Shown: positions 11,601 through 21,455 of the stretch, piece after piece
How the letters are laid out: each line of letters starts with the position of its first letter
Position numbering within the stretch: position 1 is the stretch's first letter
Assembly (NCBI RefSeq): GCF_000003815.2
Contig: NC_049983.1
Coordinates: 3,976,706-4,040,705 of the forward strand
Length of the DNA: 64,000 nt
Direction of reading: 5' to 3'
Source: Branchiostoma floridae
Taxonomy: Eukaryota > Chordata > Leptocardii > Amphioxiformes > Branchiostomatidae
Notes under the pieces: generated by a model
The model's database searches: none
Told to the model about the DNA's origin: nothing
What the model saw: the letters and a program-made list of their open reading frames with translations, nothing else
Made by a program: the position numbers and the translations under genes

Positions 11601-12900
11601 AAGTGGTACCAAACTACCATGCTACCACAGTAGTGTCACTTTTTATACACTAGTGCACTTCTAATCTCCAAACAGATCCTACGGTGCCATAAGATAGTAT
11701 CCAAGCTGGCCAAGGAGCATAGCCGACCAAAGGGAGTCAAACGGCCACCGGTTGCATACGCACTCCTGGGCCGGCTTCACTCCTTTGTCAGCTTTTGATA
11801 CATTTTATGCTACCAAAAGATCTGCTTGGAGATTAGAGCACTTCTAGATCTTTACTACAGAAATGAATGGCTGTGATATCTTGTTTGTCGCTTCAATAAT
11901 TATTGTTGTTAGAACGTTTATGGTGTCTATTTTAAAAATTTAGCTTTCTTGCTTTTTCATCCATCTTGTTTTTTGGGTTGACATTCGTCACGTAAAACAA
12001 ACTTCATGCATACAGCCAGGCCAATTGATAGAACACGAATGCTAAAACACACCTACAACAAAGATTATACTTATACAACAGGCAACTGTAAAAGTGGCAA
12101 TAGTTTTTACTGACACACTTATTCTAATTCAATCCCCGATCCCGATCCAAATATAGCTAGTTTGTATTTGGAAGTTATGTAAAGTTGAACAACAGTAGAC
12201 ATAACTCTTGCAAATAAAGTTCAAATTTTCGTTATTGACGAGATCGTCAGCTGTAATTATTTATGCAAATAGAGAACCGATTTGCATGATCCATGAGAAA
12301 GTTGTTAAGGTTGACATCGTTGGACGAAGTTATGAGGTTGTGGAACTCTAGTAAAGTACAAAGCAGTTATATTGTATACAGTCCCATGTACATTTTATAA
12401 GGGTGTGAAAACGTTTGATTGACAGTGTACAGCACCTTGGAGCATCTCCACCAGGGTTTCCAGTTTGTTGACTTCATCAGCGATGGTGTCACGTGCCTCT
12501 TGTCCTGCTTCTACAGGCGACGTGATGTCATCTTCAATGAGACAACAATTAAACATGGTTAAAACGCAGTCTGAATCTGTCAATGTTACAACATTGGGAT
12601 ATTTTCAATAGTCAAGAAGCTTCGAGATAGTAAAACAATTTGTATTCATGTGTATTCTGAGAGTCAATTTTCTTTCCGTTAAAAATCATCGAACTTGATG
12701 ATGACACGAAGAATCAACCACCACCTTGAAGTTAGCAGCCGTTTCGGCAGCCGATTCCAGCAGCCGATTCGGCCAGAGGAAAGATAGCATCTGATTCTAC
12801 CTTATGATAGTGAACTTCACGCACCTGGAAATACTCCAGTTGCCGCCGTGCGTCCGACAAGGAACAGCAGTCCTACGGTCAGGAGGAGCCTAGCGGCCAT
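8024..12900 (-). CDS. Secreted SUEL-lectin / WxxW-domain protein (gene span)
   Basis: Predicted multi-exon gene: 12825-12900 signal peptide, 12436-12531 coil, 10962-11132 acidic repeats, 10410-10496 acidic coil, 9152 into the gap at 8897 SUEL lectin, 8024-8322 WxxW domain and stop. All readable junctions are phase 1, so the exons join in frame. SUEL domains bind rhamnose or galactose and act in innate recognition and egg coats. WxxW domains occur in gel-forming mucins and CILP. The product is likely a secreted, self-associating sugar-binding protein. The end of the SUEL domain, and possibly another exon, lie in the N gap. The introns carry an R1 repeat, a LINE fragment and a MITE. The domains are clear; that all these exons form one transcript is inferred from phase, order and strand. 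Confidence 0.75.
8353..8431. repeat. Near-perfect 79-bp hairpin (foldback element)
   Basis: Two arms of about 37 bp, AGACCCCGTTCACACTC plus an A-run plus TGAAGCGGCTTC and its reverse complement, flank a short CACGTT loop. They differ by one base in A-run length. It lies just upstream of the WxxW exon, in the intron. It is probably a tiny foldback MITE; the transcript would form a long hairpin. Confidence 0.85.
8600..8690. repeat. CA microsatellite
   Basis: An ACACAC run followed by a degenerate CACA/CACT stretch, in the intron between the SUEL and WxxW exons. Confidence 0.95.
8798..8897. other. Assembly gap (100 N)
   Basis: A 100-base run of N that removes the C-terminal end of the SUEL lectin exon. 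Confidence 0.99.
8898..9152 (-). CDS. SUEL (rhamnose-binding) lectin exon, truncated by gap
   Basis: The exon starts after a TTTGTGGCAG acceptor in phase 1 with GTSGPRRVCEHQ. It encodes SCPAGQQINIVSALYGR, TNCRSPNS, TSCQGKSSCSVRAS and GDPCVGTS, including the YGR and DPC sugar-binding motifs of the SUEL lectin family. The canonical ending (KYLEV..C) falls in the N gap. The domain is about 75% identical by eye to the plus-strand copy at 30095-30382. Confidence 0.9.
9190..10089. other. Intron sequence, nothing recognised
   Basis: Intronic sequence of the SUEL/WxxW gene. The part next to the SUEL exon (to about 9260) is homologous to the 3' half of the plus-strand paralogue's first intron. No other element was identified. 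Confidence 0.5.
10090..10313. mobile_element. Foldback MITE, TAACGCTANTTCA family, copy 1
   Basis: About 223 bp in an intron. The left end TAATGCTAGTTCATCTTTAT and the right end ATAAAGGTGAAGTAGCGTTA are inverted repeats of roughly 35-40 bp. A relative with the same ends lies at 47450-47641. Non-coding. Confidence 0.75.
10410..10496 (-). CDS. Acidic helical exon of the SUEL/WxxW gene
   Basis: 87 bp, phase 1-1, between a TGTTTCAG acceptor and a GAAG|GTACAG donor. It encodes DDNLSTEDVSQEVQDS and then a short helix-like VKEVMSALE. Acidic with regularly spaced hydrophobics, it could be part of an oligomerising stalk. It fits the gene by phase; alone it would not be recognisable. Confidence 0.55.
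10640..10916 (+). mobile_element. LINE ORF2 C-terminal fragment
   Basis: Encodes LNRARCGVGRTRDNLLKRG followed by CRCGHPIQTIGHTTKDC. This is the C-x-C-G...H....C zinc-knuckle-like end found in many non-LTR retrotransposons. It is followed by a short GATGATGAT tail. It is inserted antisense in an intron of the SUEL/WxxW gene and is 5' truncated. Confidence 0.7.
10962..11132 (-). CDS. Acidic 17-residue tandem-repeat exon
   Basis: 171 bp, phase 1-1 (acceptor TTTTGATGGATAG, donor ACAG|GTAAAA). After DMTEEEESD it encodes three copies of a 17-residue unit, VSAELEDPLVDGEEERG-like; two are almost identical at DNA level (51 bp) and the last is divergent, ending LDEDRWVDGT. The glutamate/aspartate-rich repeats suggest a flexible or calcium-binding spacer (inference). 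Near-identical DNA units make length polymorphism likely. It sits between coil exons of the SUEL/WxxW gene. Confidence 0.6.
11245..11525 (+). repeat. R1 repeat, 3' part
   Basis: Homologous to the last ~290 bp of the R1 repeat at 2640-2915, including GCAGTTTGTGGCAGGTGGAAG and ATTTCATGGAGATATGAGGTC. Located in the large intron between the acidic-repeat and first coil exons. Confidence 0.7.
11526..12435. other. Intron sequence
   Basis: Intron of the SUEL/WxxW gene. The part around 11560-11650 is an inverted match to about 18530-18600 (AAGTTGCCAACTTG / CAAGTTGGCAACTT), hence repetitive. Nothing else was identified. Confidence 0.45.
12436..12531 (-). CDS. Coiled-coil exon of the SUEL/WxxW gene
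   Basis: 96 bp, phase 1-1 (weak AAG acceptor, CAAG|GTGCTG donor). It encodes DDITSPVEAGQEARD and then VNKLETLVEMLQ with leucine/valine heptads, predicted to form a short coiled coil. The neck exon of the nearby collagen gene (34426-34521) is also 96 bp and 1-1, so the two may be homologous oligomerisation modules. Confidence 0.6.
12825..12900 (-). CDS. Signal-peptide exon (start of SUEL/WxxW gene)
   Basis: ATG at 12900-12898. It encodes MAARLLLTVGLLFLVGRTAA, a textbook signal peptide with predicted cleavage after TAA, then TGVFP; it ends in phase 1 at CCAG|GTGCGTG. The exon has the same 76-bp length and closely similar sequence as 29877-29952 on the plus strand, and the first ~20 bases of the introns also match (GTGCGTGAAGTTCACTATCA). 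This anchors the gene start and the paralogy. Confidence 0.85.
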
Positions 12901-12909
12901 CTTTCACCT

Positions 12910-14379
12910 CATGACAGAAAGACATAAGATTTTACATACTAGCAATTACAACCTGGTAGTTAGTTCCTTGCACTGAAGTATTCAAATGAGCCGACTAGGG
13001 CTACATAGTTGTCAGAGCAACGAAACTAGTACCACAAGTAAATGAGACCACGATGCACCTTGTGAAAATGGCTCGTATGGGAGGGGCGAGCAGGGCGACT
13101 TTTTCGGGCCTGGACACATCGCGTCTAATTATAGCTCCCTACGTATCTACCAAATGAAAGAACCAGCGTATACCATCTAAGCAGGCATTCATGCATAATA
13201 GGGCCTTCAGACTGTAACCGAATCAGCAGGAATCAGGCAGAACCAGCCGGAATGAAGTATTTGCAAAGTTCGTGCCACATTCTGAGCCATTCGGGTTGGA
13301 ATTCGAAATAGACCTTATATATCCCCTCCACACGAGAAGAAATAAGCAAGATGCTGCTAGAATAGAAATTCTTTTCTATTACTGTGAATTCGTAGTGAAA
13401 TTCTCAATGCATTCCATATATTCTTTTGGCCACATCCTTGCTGGATTAGTATTTCGTTTCGGTTTTCCATCGAATGAGACAAGAGTTTATCGAATAATGT
13501 TGGAATGCCGTAGAATGCGTCATACTGCAGTCAGAATAGTTAAAATTAAGTTCGAATCCTCTTAGAATACCATTAATCCTATTTGAATGTCATTCGATAT
13601 TTCTCTACGTCGAATGCAATTTTAAACATGTAAAAAACTTTCGGGCCGGCCAAAAGAACGGGCACAAATAGATGGAATGCATTGAGAATTTTTGGGGTAC
13701 GCTAAGAATTGCCAAGAATGGCCAGGAATAGAAAAGCATTTCCATTCTGACGGCATTCCGGCTTGTTCCTAGATCCTGCTCTCGTGTTGAGGGGTGGGGG
13801 GTGGTGGGTGCTTAAGCCATTCAACCTGTCTTCTCAGGGGAGGGGGCCGGCCATGTAAAGGGGGACCACACAGTTACAATATATAATGCACGTAGTTCTA
13901 TGAAGATGTGGAGGGAAAATGTAATCTCAAGAATTAAAGTTTCACACAATTGAAAAAAATACTCTCAAATGCTAACCTGTTCTGTCAGCTGTCATTAAAC
14001 GCATTTACAAGAAATTCTATACTGCTAGTATGCAAATAGACCCCCTTAATCAAAACTGCTACCTGGCGACCATTCCTTTATCAGTTGGGGGATAAGAAAA
14101 CTCCAAGATGGAGAAAGGTCATTTTCTACAACTGATTCAACAAGCATAGAGTCTTTCCTGTCACAGAAGACAAAAACTGACAAGTCAAAACTGACTTTCA
14201 CATTAAGTCCCACAAAAAGTGTTTTCAATGATTTAAAGCCTTGTTTTGCACGCGTTAGCTCTTGTGTCACCCCTGACGAGCGAGTTGCCGGTCCCCCAAA
14301 GGTCACCCAAGGTCAGGGCAATACGCCCTTGAGGATTCAGGTGCGATATATGCACCATAGCAGAATGCACTGGAAAGGT
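12910..14379. other. Upstream region, no gene recognised
   Basis: Region 5' of the SUEL/WxxW gene. 13165-13200 and 13790-13870 share short blocks with 19090-19200 (AAGCCATTCAACCTGTCTTC), so they are dispersed repeats. The TGAATG/GGAAT-rich text at 13200-13750 looks like a degenerate repeat. No promoter element could be assigned. Confidence 0.5.
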
Positions 14380-14884
14380 ATCATCATCATCATCATCATC
14401 GGTCGACGTGATCAAATGTAGACATGTTCGCACATGTCTACACACGACGGGGTTATACCGCCCCCTTACGGGGTGACATACCCTTTCGTAGGCTAATTAC
14501 AAGACGGAGATGCGCCAGGTCTCCCGTCCGGGTGAATGATGTAATTCACCATGTGGCTGATACGAGACAGAGGTTCGCCAGGCCTCCATCCGGGTGATTT
14601 GAAGTGAATCACCAACTCCCGACAGAAGGATTTGCACCAACGCACACCGCACCATCGCACGTGTGGGGGTTCTTTAACGTGCATGGGGTATGGCTCACCC
14701 CATACACGGGACCTCCATTTAACGTCCTATCCGAGGGACGACTCATTTTTCACTTGAGTAAAGTGAGGAAAGTCGTGTAAAGTGCCTTTCCCAAGGGCAC
14801 AAGACCGGCAACACGGTAGGTGGATTCGAACCGGCGACCTCTCGATCACGGGCCGAATACAATACCACTGTGCTACGCGGCCCC
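14380..14884 (-). mobile_element. tRNA-derived SINE
   Basis: Read on the minus strand, the element starts with a tRNA-like head (14884-14818): GGGGCCGCGTAGCACAGTGG carries the A box and GGTTCGAATCC (14832-14822) the B box of an RNA polymerase III promoter. A conserved-looking body follows (GGCACTTTACACGACTTTCC, later CACGTTAAAGAACCCCCACA), and it ends in a GAT-type trinucleotide tail at about 14400-14380. Related pieces lie at 46480-46600, 59575-59700 and 60893-61015. It is not a functional tRNA gene; the head lacks a normal anticodon arm as read here. Confidence 0.75.
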
Positions 14885-15119
14885 ACAATAATACTGGTAA
14901 GGTATATAAGTGCAAACTTCCCTGTACTTTTGTCATTTGGCCTCTAGCCACTGAAGAAGCTGTACATAGCGAAACTAGTTTAGCAGACAGGCTGAATAAA
15001 AGTTCAAAACTTGAACTATGCGGCTCCAGATGTCTTTCTGAGGGACGACTGCAGTGTGCAAGATGTCGGTAGCTTGAGGGATGAATGTAATTTACTTTAT
15101 ACTACCAGCTAAATGTTGT

Positions 15120-15808
15120 ACGAGCAGTGAAAGAGTTAATATCTACGGGTTATCTTGCCGTAAGAACATGTGACACCATTGCCAGAATAATCTACATTTC
15201 ATATGATATTTGTGTATCTTTGAATTGCTTATAGCTATGTTTCGAAAAAAAGCTACAATGAACCGAAAAGGACACCGGTTCTCCAGAACATTATCAATAA
15301 TCGGTTATTTCTTAAAGCTAGATACACTTCGAAAGATATGCTAGAATGGTCGCATACAAATGACAAACTTTGTGGCGATTGTTTAATGTTCTCTTGACCC
15401 TGAAAGCCTGCATTTAGGACAATGACTGTATTTATGGCCCCAGGCGTAACGTGTTGGAATGCAAATAAGACACGAGGCAGTAAGACTGGTATCGACTAGC
15501 CTCCGTTGCAGTCTTTTAACTGAGTGGGCTGGGTTTTTTTGTTGCTTTTTTTTGGGGGGGGGGGGTGCCGTAAAAGCCTTGCTTTCGCGGCAAACTCCCT
15601 TCCACAGCAAACTCCCTTCCTTGGCAAAATCCCTTTCCGGCACAAGAGAACATCGCCAACGTTGTAAATCATGCATCAACGCCCCGTTTAAAGACTGCGA
15701 CGGGGGCTAGGTATCGGCGTGGCCTTCCGTGGAAAGGCTGACCGGGGCAACAGGTCTGCGGCAGGACAAACACATGGGCTCGGAGACAGGGCGAGCGGAC
15801 GGAGTATG
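15120..15808 (+). repeat. Arm 1 of a large inverted duplication
   Basis: With the 15497-15709 insertion removed, this stretch is similar to the reverse complement of 26071-26580. Matches include AAAGAGTTAATATCTAC, ACACCATTGCCAGA, GCTACAATGAACC, GACAATGACTGTATTT, TGTTGGAATGCAAA, GACTGGTATCG and TTCCGTGGAAAGGCTGA. Similarity fades just before the MITE copy at 15809. Arms are about 9.7 kb apart. Confidence 0.75.
15497..15709. mobile_element. 213-bp TIR element with 9-bp target duplication
   Basis: Ends TAGCCTCCGTTGCAGTCTTT and AAAGACTGCGACGGGGGCTA are inverted repeats. It is flanked by GGTATCGAC (15488-15496) and GGTATCGGC (15710-15718). The inverted duplicate near 26120 keeps a single uninterrupted GGTATCGGC, the empty site. 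A 9-bp duplication fits Mutator-like MITEs, but the superfamily is inference. Contains T and G homopolymers and is non-coding. Confidence 0.85.
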
Positions 15809-16052
15809 AAGCTGAGGGCACAACCCGCCGTACGTGCAAATACTTGCTCTCTACTTGCCAAAACGTGGGCAATTTTTCGATCCGTAAGTGTTAAATACCG
15901 CCTCCGTACGAACTCGTGAGGAATCCGACGGATTTTTCATCACGCAGACACGCCGTAGAACTTTGCGGGCAGGCAATTCGCCCCCGTACGTGCCAGTACG
16001 TGCGAATCGCCTGTCCTGTACAGCATGAACGTTTTCACAAAGGACGTGGCCT
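15809..16052. mobile_element. MITE, AGCTAAGGGCACAACCC family, copy 2 (3' truncated)
   Basis: Starts AGCTGAGGGCACAACCCGCC and follows the family consensus through the GATCCGTAAGTG and GAATCCGACGGATTTT blocks to ACGTGGCCTC, where homology stops before the right inverted repeat. Adjacent to the end of the inverted-duplication arm. Confidence 0.75.
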
Positions 16053-16417
16053 CTAAAAAAACTGTCTCTTCTGGGTAGACTATTCCAGCTTTACCATGAA
16101 ATGACGTTTTGGTTTTGAGACTTTTCCCAACAGTTTGGTGAATTCCCGTATTAGCCACCCGTTTTTGTTTAAAATTTGTTTCTTCTCCTAAGGGCATAAC
16201 GTCTACGGAAGAACTCAGGGAACCCAGAATTTGAAACCTAGGACCGATGAGTTCTGGGCCGAACACCCTGACATTGCGCCACTGCAAAGCTATTCTCTGT
16301 GCCTTCCTGTCAGCCATAAAATTTATCTACGAACTATTGTGGAATAAAGATGAAAGCTTGGGCTGCTGAAAATCAGTACACGACATGGGTGATTACAAGC
16401 CTGCTGACAGGAATTAA

Positions 16418-16755
16418 AGCTATTAAGGGCACAACCCACCGTACGTGCAAATACGTGCTGTCTACGGGCCAAAACTTGGCAATCTTATGGGATCCGTAAG
16501 AGGTAAGTACCGCCTCCGTACTCCGAACCCGTAGGGAATCCGACGGATTTTGGAGCGTAGGGAATCCGACACGCAAACACGGCGTACAACCTGACGTGCA
16601 AGCAAAACCTTGTGTGCCATCGGGCTGCGGATCCGTCCCCCAGACGTGCCAGTACGGGCGACTCGTACAGCCTGAACGTTTTCAGAAATACCGGACGTGG
16701 CCTCCCCAAAAACGTAAGAACAAATTGCACGTAAGTTCGGGTTGTACGCTTAGCT
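16418..16755. mobile_element. MITE, AGCTAAGGGCACAACCC family, copy 3
   Basis: Full-length relative with diverged ends (AGCTATTAAGGGCACAACCC left, GGGTTGTACGCTTAGCT right). Contains an extra partial internal duplication of the GGGAATCCGAC block. Non-coding. Confidence 0.75.
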
Positions 16756-16759
16756 TTAG

Positions 16760-17564
16760 AGAGAGAAAGAAGTCCGTTCCATGACTTGGGGCTCAAGAGA
16801 TCGCTTCCCAAATAAGCTTACCTAGTCGTAGAGAATTAAGTGTCGTCCTCAACACAAGTTTACAATTTACAATATTTGACCTTTAATTTTTGGTCCCAGG
16901 CGACAATTTGAAAAAAAAAAAGTTTTGCTATCAACAATATGATCCGAATTCAGTTGATTTTGGGGCAATTACCCCTCTAATTTTGAACCTATTATAGGTT
17001 TCGAATTAACAAGAAATTTTAGGAGGTAGGACACTTCAGTGTGGGCACGAAGAAAACGGTACAAAATAGAACGCCCGACTAAAACGCCTAAATTACGTCA
17101 AAAATCAGCTGGAGCCGAACTTCTGCTTGGAAATTAGATACCGGTTAAATCATCGATCCTCTTAAGAAAAAGTTAAACACAAATGTAGCCTGCTCACCGT
17201 TTTTTTAGTTTCTGACTCTTCTGTTGCTCTCGAATGCGCCGGGACGTTCTTTTGGGAGGTGCGCTCGATGCTTCCCTCTCAACACGAACTGTCCTGTAGA
17301 AAGCACCTCACCTAACCTCTCCTCACCGGCCGTAGGGGCAGCTATCCAACTCATTATATTATGTACGGGCGCCGATTGGCTGTTCGTAATTGCTCATTTA
17401 ACACTTCAAGTCCTCTTTTATGTCAAGTGACAAGTAATAGTTAATCATCGTTACAGCAGTAGTTAATCATTGTTAAAGTTACGACAAGGGAACAATGGGA
17501 GACTTTAAATGCGACCTTATGCGAGACCTTATGCGACAAAAACAACAAAATAACAAGAATTCGG
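16760..17564. other. No feature recognised
   Basis: AT-rich sequence. A plus-strand open frame of 68 codons at 17224-17430 matches no family. Confidence 0.5.
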
Positions 17565-17890
17565 AGACCTCATACCTCCATGAAATATTCTGAGTATGCA
17601 AATTAATGAATCTGCCACCAACACAGTAAGGTCATAGCATGTCAAAAGATTAAAAAAAGATAGACAAAAGTTCTGCCGCAGTACTAAGGTCACATACCAG
17701 TGGGGGGGGGGGCAAAATTAACCTTGACCTTTGTCTTTCCAACACCTACCCATATACCAAATATTCTCGTAATCCTTTCATAAGTTCTTGAGATATGCTG
17801 ACTATATCTATTCGGAAACACAAGCAAACAAACAGACAGATACACAGTCACACCAAAAATTATACCTTAATTTTTTCATTGAGGTAATGA
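17565..17890 (-). repeat. R1 repeat, reverse copy
   Basis: Reverse complement of R1 landmarks: ACCTCATACCTCCATGAAAT, the GACCTTTGTCTTTCCAACAC block, and a terminal CACA-type microsatellite. Includes a G12 run at about 17702. Confidence 0.65.
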
Positions 17891-18705
17891 TGGGCTTGAA
17901 CGCGGGATCATGTGATAGTATCTATAAAGTTTCAGGTCGCCCATCTCGGTAATATTTAAACGAAGCTATCATCTAGCAACTCTTGAGGCCAGGATGAGTT
18001 TAAGCGTTCTGAAGATACCTTAAGAAAGAGAGCATTTGTCAGGGTCAGACTACTTGGTGCCCAAGGCGTTCTTACCTTGAGAACCTCAATGCTCTGTACC
18101 TGTGGCCCTGGTTCTTTTCAAACAACATGGCCTGTACATAATTAGCTTCTAAGGAACAACGAGACTTCTTATGCGTCACAATTAGTAATGAGCTGGAACG
18201 TGGGGTCTTGAAATAGTATCTGTAAAGTTACATACCACTTATCTCATTAACAGTTTAAACGGTGCGATCATTTAGCAATTCTTGAGGCTATGAGGTCTGA
18301 CGTATTCTGGTATTAGGCCACAGCATGTAAATTTTGTGGATGACATTCTCTGCAGACCGCAAAAATAATTAGATAGGTCAAAAAGAAAACAAGATGGGTA
18401 AAAAGGACAAGATGGCTCAATTTTGAAAATAGACAACATAACATTTGTATCAAGAGTTGAAGTGATTAATAAACCTGGTATCACAGCCATTCATTCCTGT
18501 AATCAAGATCTACATCTTCGAGGTGTACTTGTGTAGTAAAAGTGACACCTGTGTGGTAGATTGGCACCACTTAACAAGTTGGCAACTTCACATATATCCC
18601 TGTCACATTATCCACGATCTTCGGGCGTATCGATGGAAGATCGGCCATATTTAAGATCGACAGAGGGTTGCGCGTATTTTTCACCTGAAAACCGCCTGTC
18701 ACATA
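17891..18705. other. Repetitive, no gene recognised
   Basis: Contains two related blocks (near 17885-17990 and 18190-18290, sharing GGGATCATGTGATAGTATCT-like text), so a diverged internal duplication. No coding signal. Confidence 0.4.
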
Positions 18706-18773
18706 TGTATATTATATAAACCATACTTTGTACCTTGTACAATTGTTGTGCAATAAAGTTATTATTATAAGCG
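18706..18773 (+). mobile_element. LINE 3' tail fragment
   Basis: CCATACTTTGTACC followed by TTGTGCAATAAAGTTATTAT is nearly identical to the 3' end of the LINE copy at 29530-29585. Only the tail is present, typical of 5' truncation. Confidence 0.7.
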
Positions 18774-19224
18774 AGGCTCGGGCGTCGTCCGATCGAATTT
18801 CGCCAAATGTGACAGGGGTGTAAGGGCTGCCATATCGGTGCCATGTCACCCATAAAATTTACTTGCTGTAGCCTTAACCTTAAACACCTTTTGTCAGAGA
18901 CATCCGGAGAAAGGTGGATCTGACATGCGCCCATTTCAGTGCTCTAGGTGTTGTGCACCTGGAGAGACTGAATAGCCTTTGTTCTAAGGTTGGTGACATT
19001 AAGCCCCTTAGATCCTTATCATCAGACGGGCCGATTTTACCATAGATTGTCAGACACGGAGTCTTTAATCACATTCGCCAATTTAACATTTCCAGGGTCA
19101 CTTAAGCAGGCATTCATGCGTAAGCCATTCAACCTGTCTTCTCAAGGCAGAGGCCCGGGCATGTAGGGTCGAGGACTACACACTAACAATATACATTTTG
19201 TATAGGTGTTGCGCGTCGCTCGTC

Positions 19225-20010
19225 GTAATTATCTCCATGAAAGATGGAGATACAGTTTTGGGTGTGTCTGTCTGTCTGTCTGTGTGTGTGTGTCTGTGTG
19301 TATCTGTATCTGTATCTGTATCTATATAGCCGGTGTTTGTGTTTCCGGATATTTGTGGTCAGCATAACTCAAAAACCTCTGGATGATTACAATTATCGGG
19401 TAGTTGTTAGTAAAACAAAGGTCGAGGCCACTTTTGGGCCCCCTGGTACTTGACCTTGGTACTGCAGCAGAAATTCCGTTTGTTGCATCTTTTGATCTGG
19501 ATGTGCTATGGTCTTGATTTTTTAGTGGCAGATAGCATGTGACGTGAGGAATATGGTGGGCATGTTTGGGTCCCCTAGCAGGTTGCTCTTGAGCTGCAGG
19601 GGCGTTTTTCTCAAATTCTTCCAAGGAGGATAACTGGAAAAGGGAACGGCAAATTAAAAAAAAAAATATTTGGTATGTATGTAGCTTAGACAGAGATGTA
19701 TATAATGAAGTGCAAACTATATTTGTAGTGTTTGCCATCGCAGGACTCAAATACCTGTCATATATGTATTTTGTGGCTGGTGGAACATTAGCAGATATCA
19801 ATTATGCAAATGCGTCCCCAATTTGCATAATAAATGTAAAAATGCTAGAATTCTTCTAAATGGTCAATAATTGCGCAATCGATTAATCAATATTGTGACC
19901 AGTGTAAGTTATTTAAATGTGTACATAACCAAGCATATATTATGTAAATGTAGAAATCCTATACATATTCAGACTATTTCATGGAGATATGAGAACTTTT
20001 TGTTGATTAA
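19225..20010 (+). repeat. R1 repeat with TCTG/TGTA microsatellite
   Basis: Near full-length relative of 2155-2915, with an expanded CTGT/TATCTG microsatellite at 19263-19325 and then the CCGGATATTTGTGGTCA block to ATTTCATGGAGATATGAG. Non-coding. Confidence 0.75.
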
Positions 20011-20146
20011 GCTTTGACATGGGAACGGACCAAGAGCTTTTTTTAGCTCTTGTAGAATATCAAATATCGGAGGCTTGAGGATGGTCTCTGGGCAAAGTGT
20101 TCCGTGTTATAAGAGCAATGGTTTCAGGATGATACTTTCAGTGTAG

Positions 20147-20400
20147 TTGTCGGGACCTGGGGCAGGGCAGGTCACGGGTCTGGGGCAGGGCGGACGGACG
20201 GACGGGAGGTATGAAGCAGGGTAGGCGGAGGGGTCAGGGTCACGGGTCTGTGGCAGGACGGAACAGATGGTGGTTGGGGGGGGGGGGGGTAATGCAGTAG
20301 TGTGGGCGGAGGGGTCAGGGTCACGGGTCTGTGGATGGACGGGCGCACGACATCTAAAGGCAGGGTGGGGTCATTGGTCTTGGCCAGGACGAGCGCAGGA
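20147..20400. repeat. G-rich minisatellite
   Basis: Degenerate units sharing GGGTCAGGGTCACGGGTCTG and GCAGGACGG/GGACGGACGG, with a G14-15 run near 20276. Strong G/C strand skew. Related text occurs in reverse at about 25660-25740. Confidence 0.75.
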
Positions 20401-21366
20401 CTTCTTTAATACAGTATGCCATCTACGCGATTATGGTCCACACAGTAGTACTGTAACAATACAGTACAGTAGCCCCTTGAAATTTCTTGATGTAATTGGC
20501 CCAAATCTGGAGGCATTTTTGGTCAGACAGAACCGTTAGGATCTAAAACCCACTTTGGTGAAACATTGTTCAGTTCAGCAGTTAATTCGACATAAGGACA
20601 GATGCGAGTTTCTGGGTCCTGCTGACAGGAGGGTCAAAGGTAGTGTTTGTTAACTACTAACAGCTTTTCTTAGAATTTGAGCGGTTTGACCCTCTTTTTC
20701 TTTCCATCTTTATGACATAGAGCCTTCTGGCTTCCAAGTGGAGCTAAATTTTTTTGTAGGTACTGTGATGTCTTCCTTATACTGTGCAGAACTGCCCCCT
20801 TGCGATTTTTATGGAAATGTGATGTATAATTACTGACCTTGTCATTTTCTCTGAACCTTGTACTGACTAAATGCAAACGCGCATTTAGAGACAGTACCTC
20901 TTCTATAAAACAATGGCATGGTCTCTAGTGCTATCAACATGTTCCATGTGCACATAGGCTTTTCGGACAATTCAGAATGGCTCTATAGACGACGTGTAAA
21001 ATTCGCCAACTCAAGCAACTGGATATGGTTTTGGAAACGGTCAGACGTTTCAACTGGAATCCACCAGTTTTTGTCAGTGACACTGAAGTGATCTGGAAGA
21101 AACTGGTCTTTTATACCCTATCTAAGAATGATGACAATTTTAGCTGTCCAATAGGAACCATGTAAGACAAATTCAGGCTGAAGAAAATTTGGATTTCAAT
21201 AGAAACGAGGTAAGGCAAAGTCAAGCTAAAGACAATTTAGTAGTTCGGGTATAAAGTAGTGCGTTACAGTACTTAAAAAGGCCGTAGTTTTTTTCGGTAC
21301 ACAACAGCCAGGTGGAAACTGTGTTGAATTGTAAAAGATTACATCAGCTTGAGATAGTATATTATT
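20401..21366. other. No gene recognised
   Basis: AT-rich unique-looking sequence. The minus-strand 68-codon frame at 20670-20876 is not assignable. Confidence 0.45.
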
Positions 21367-21455
21367 ATAGAATACAACACGGTGTTTTCCGTAGCAATCG
21401 TCCCACTCGAAAAAGTTCGATTTATATTCGAATTGAACCCGTGTGATACAACTTA
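21367..21455 (+). repeat. Single end of the ATACAACACGGTGT repeat family
   Basis: Starts with AATACAACACGGTGTTTTCC, the terminal repeat of the MITE at 24820-24968. It continues with a CACTCGAAAAAGTTCGATTT block that recurs inverted at 24614-24668. Possibly one end of a longer disrupted element. Confidence 0.55.

Noticed and set aside
14812..14884. Functional tRNA gene
   Set aside because: A and B boxes are present but the sequence continues into a SINE body with a trinucleotide tail and relatives elsewhere in the window.
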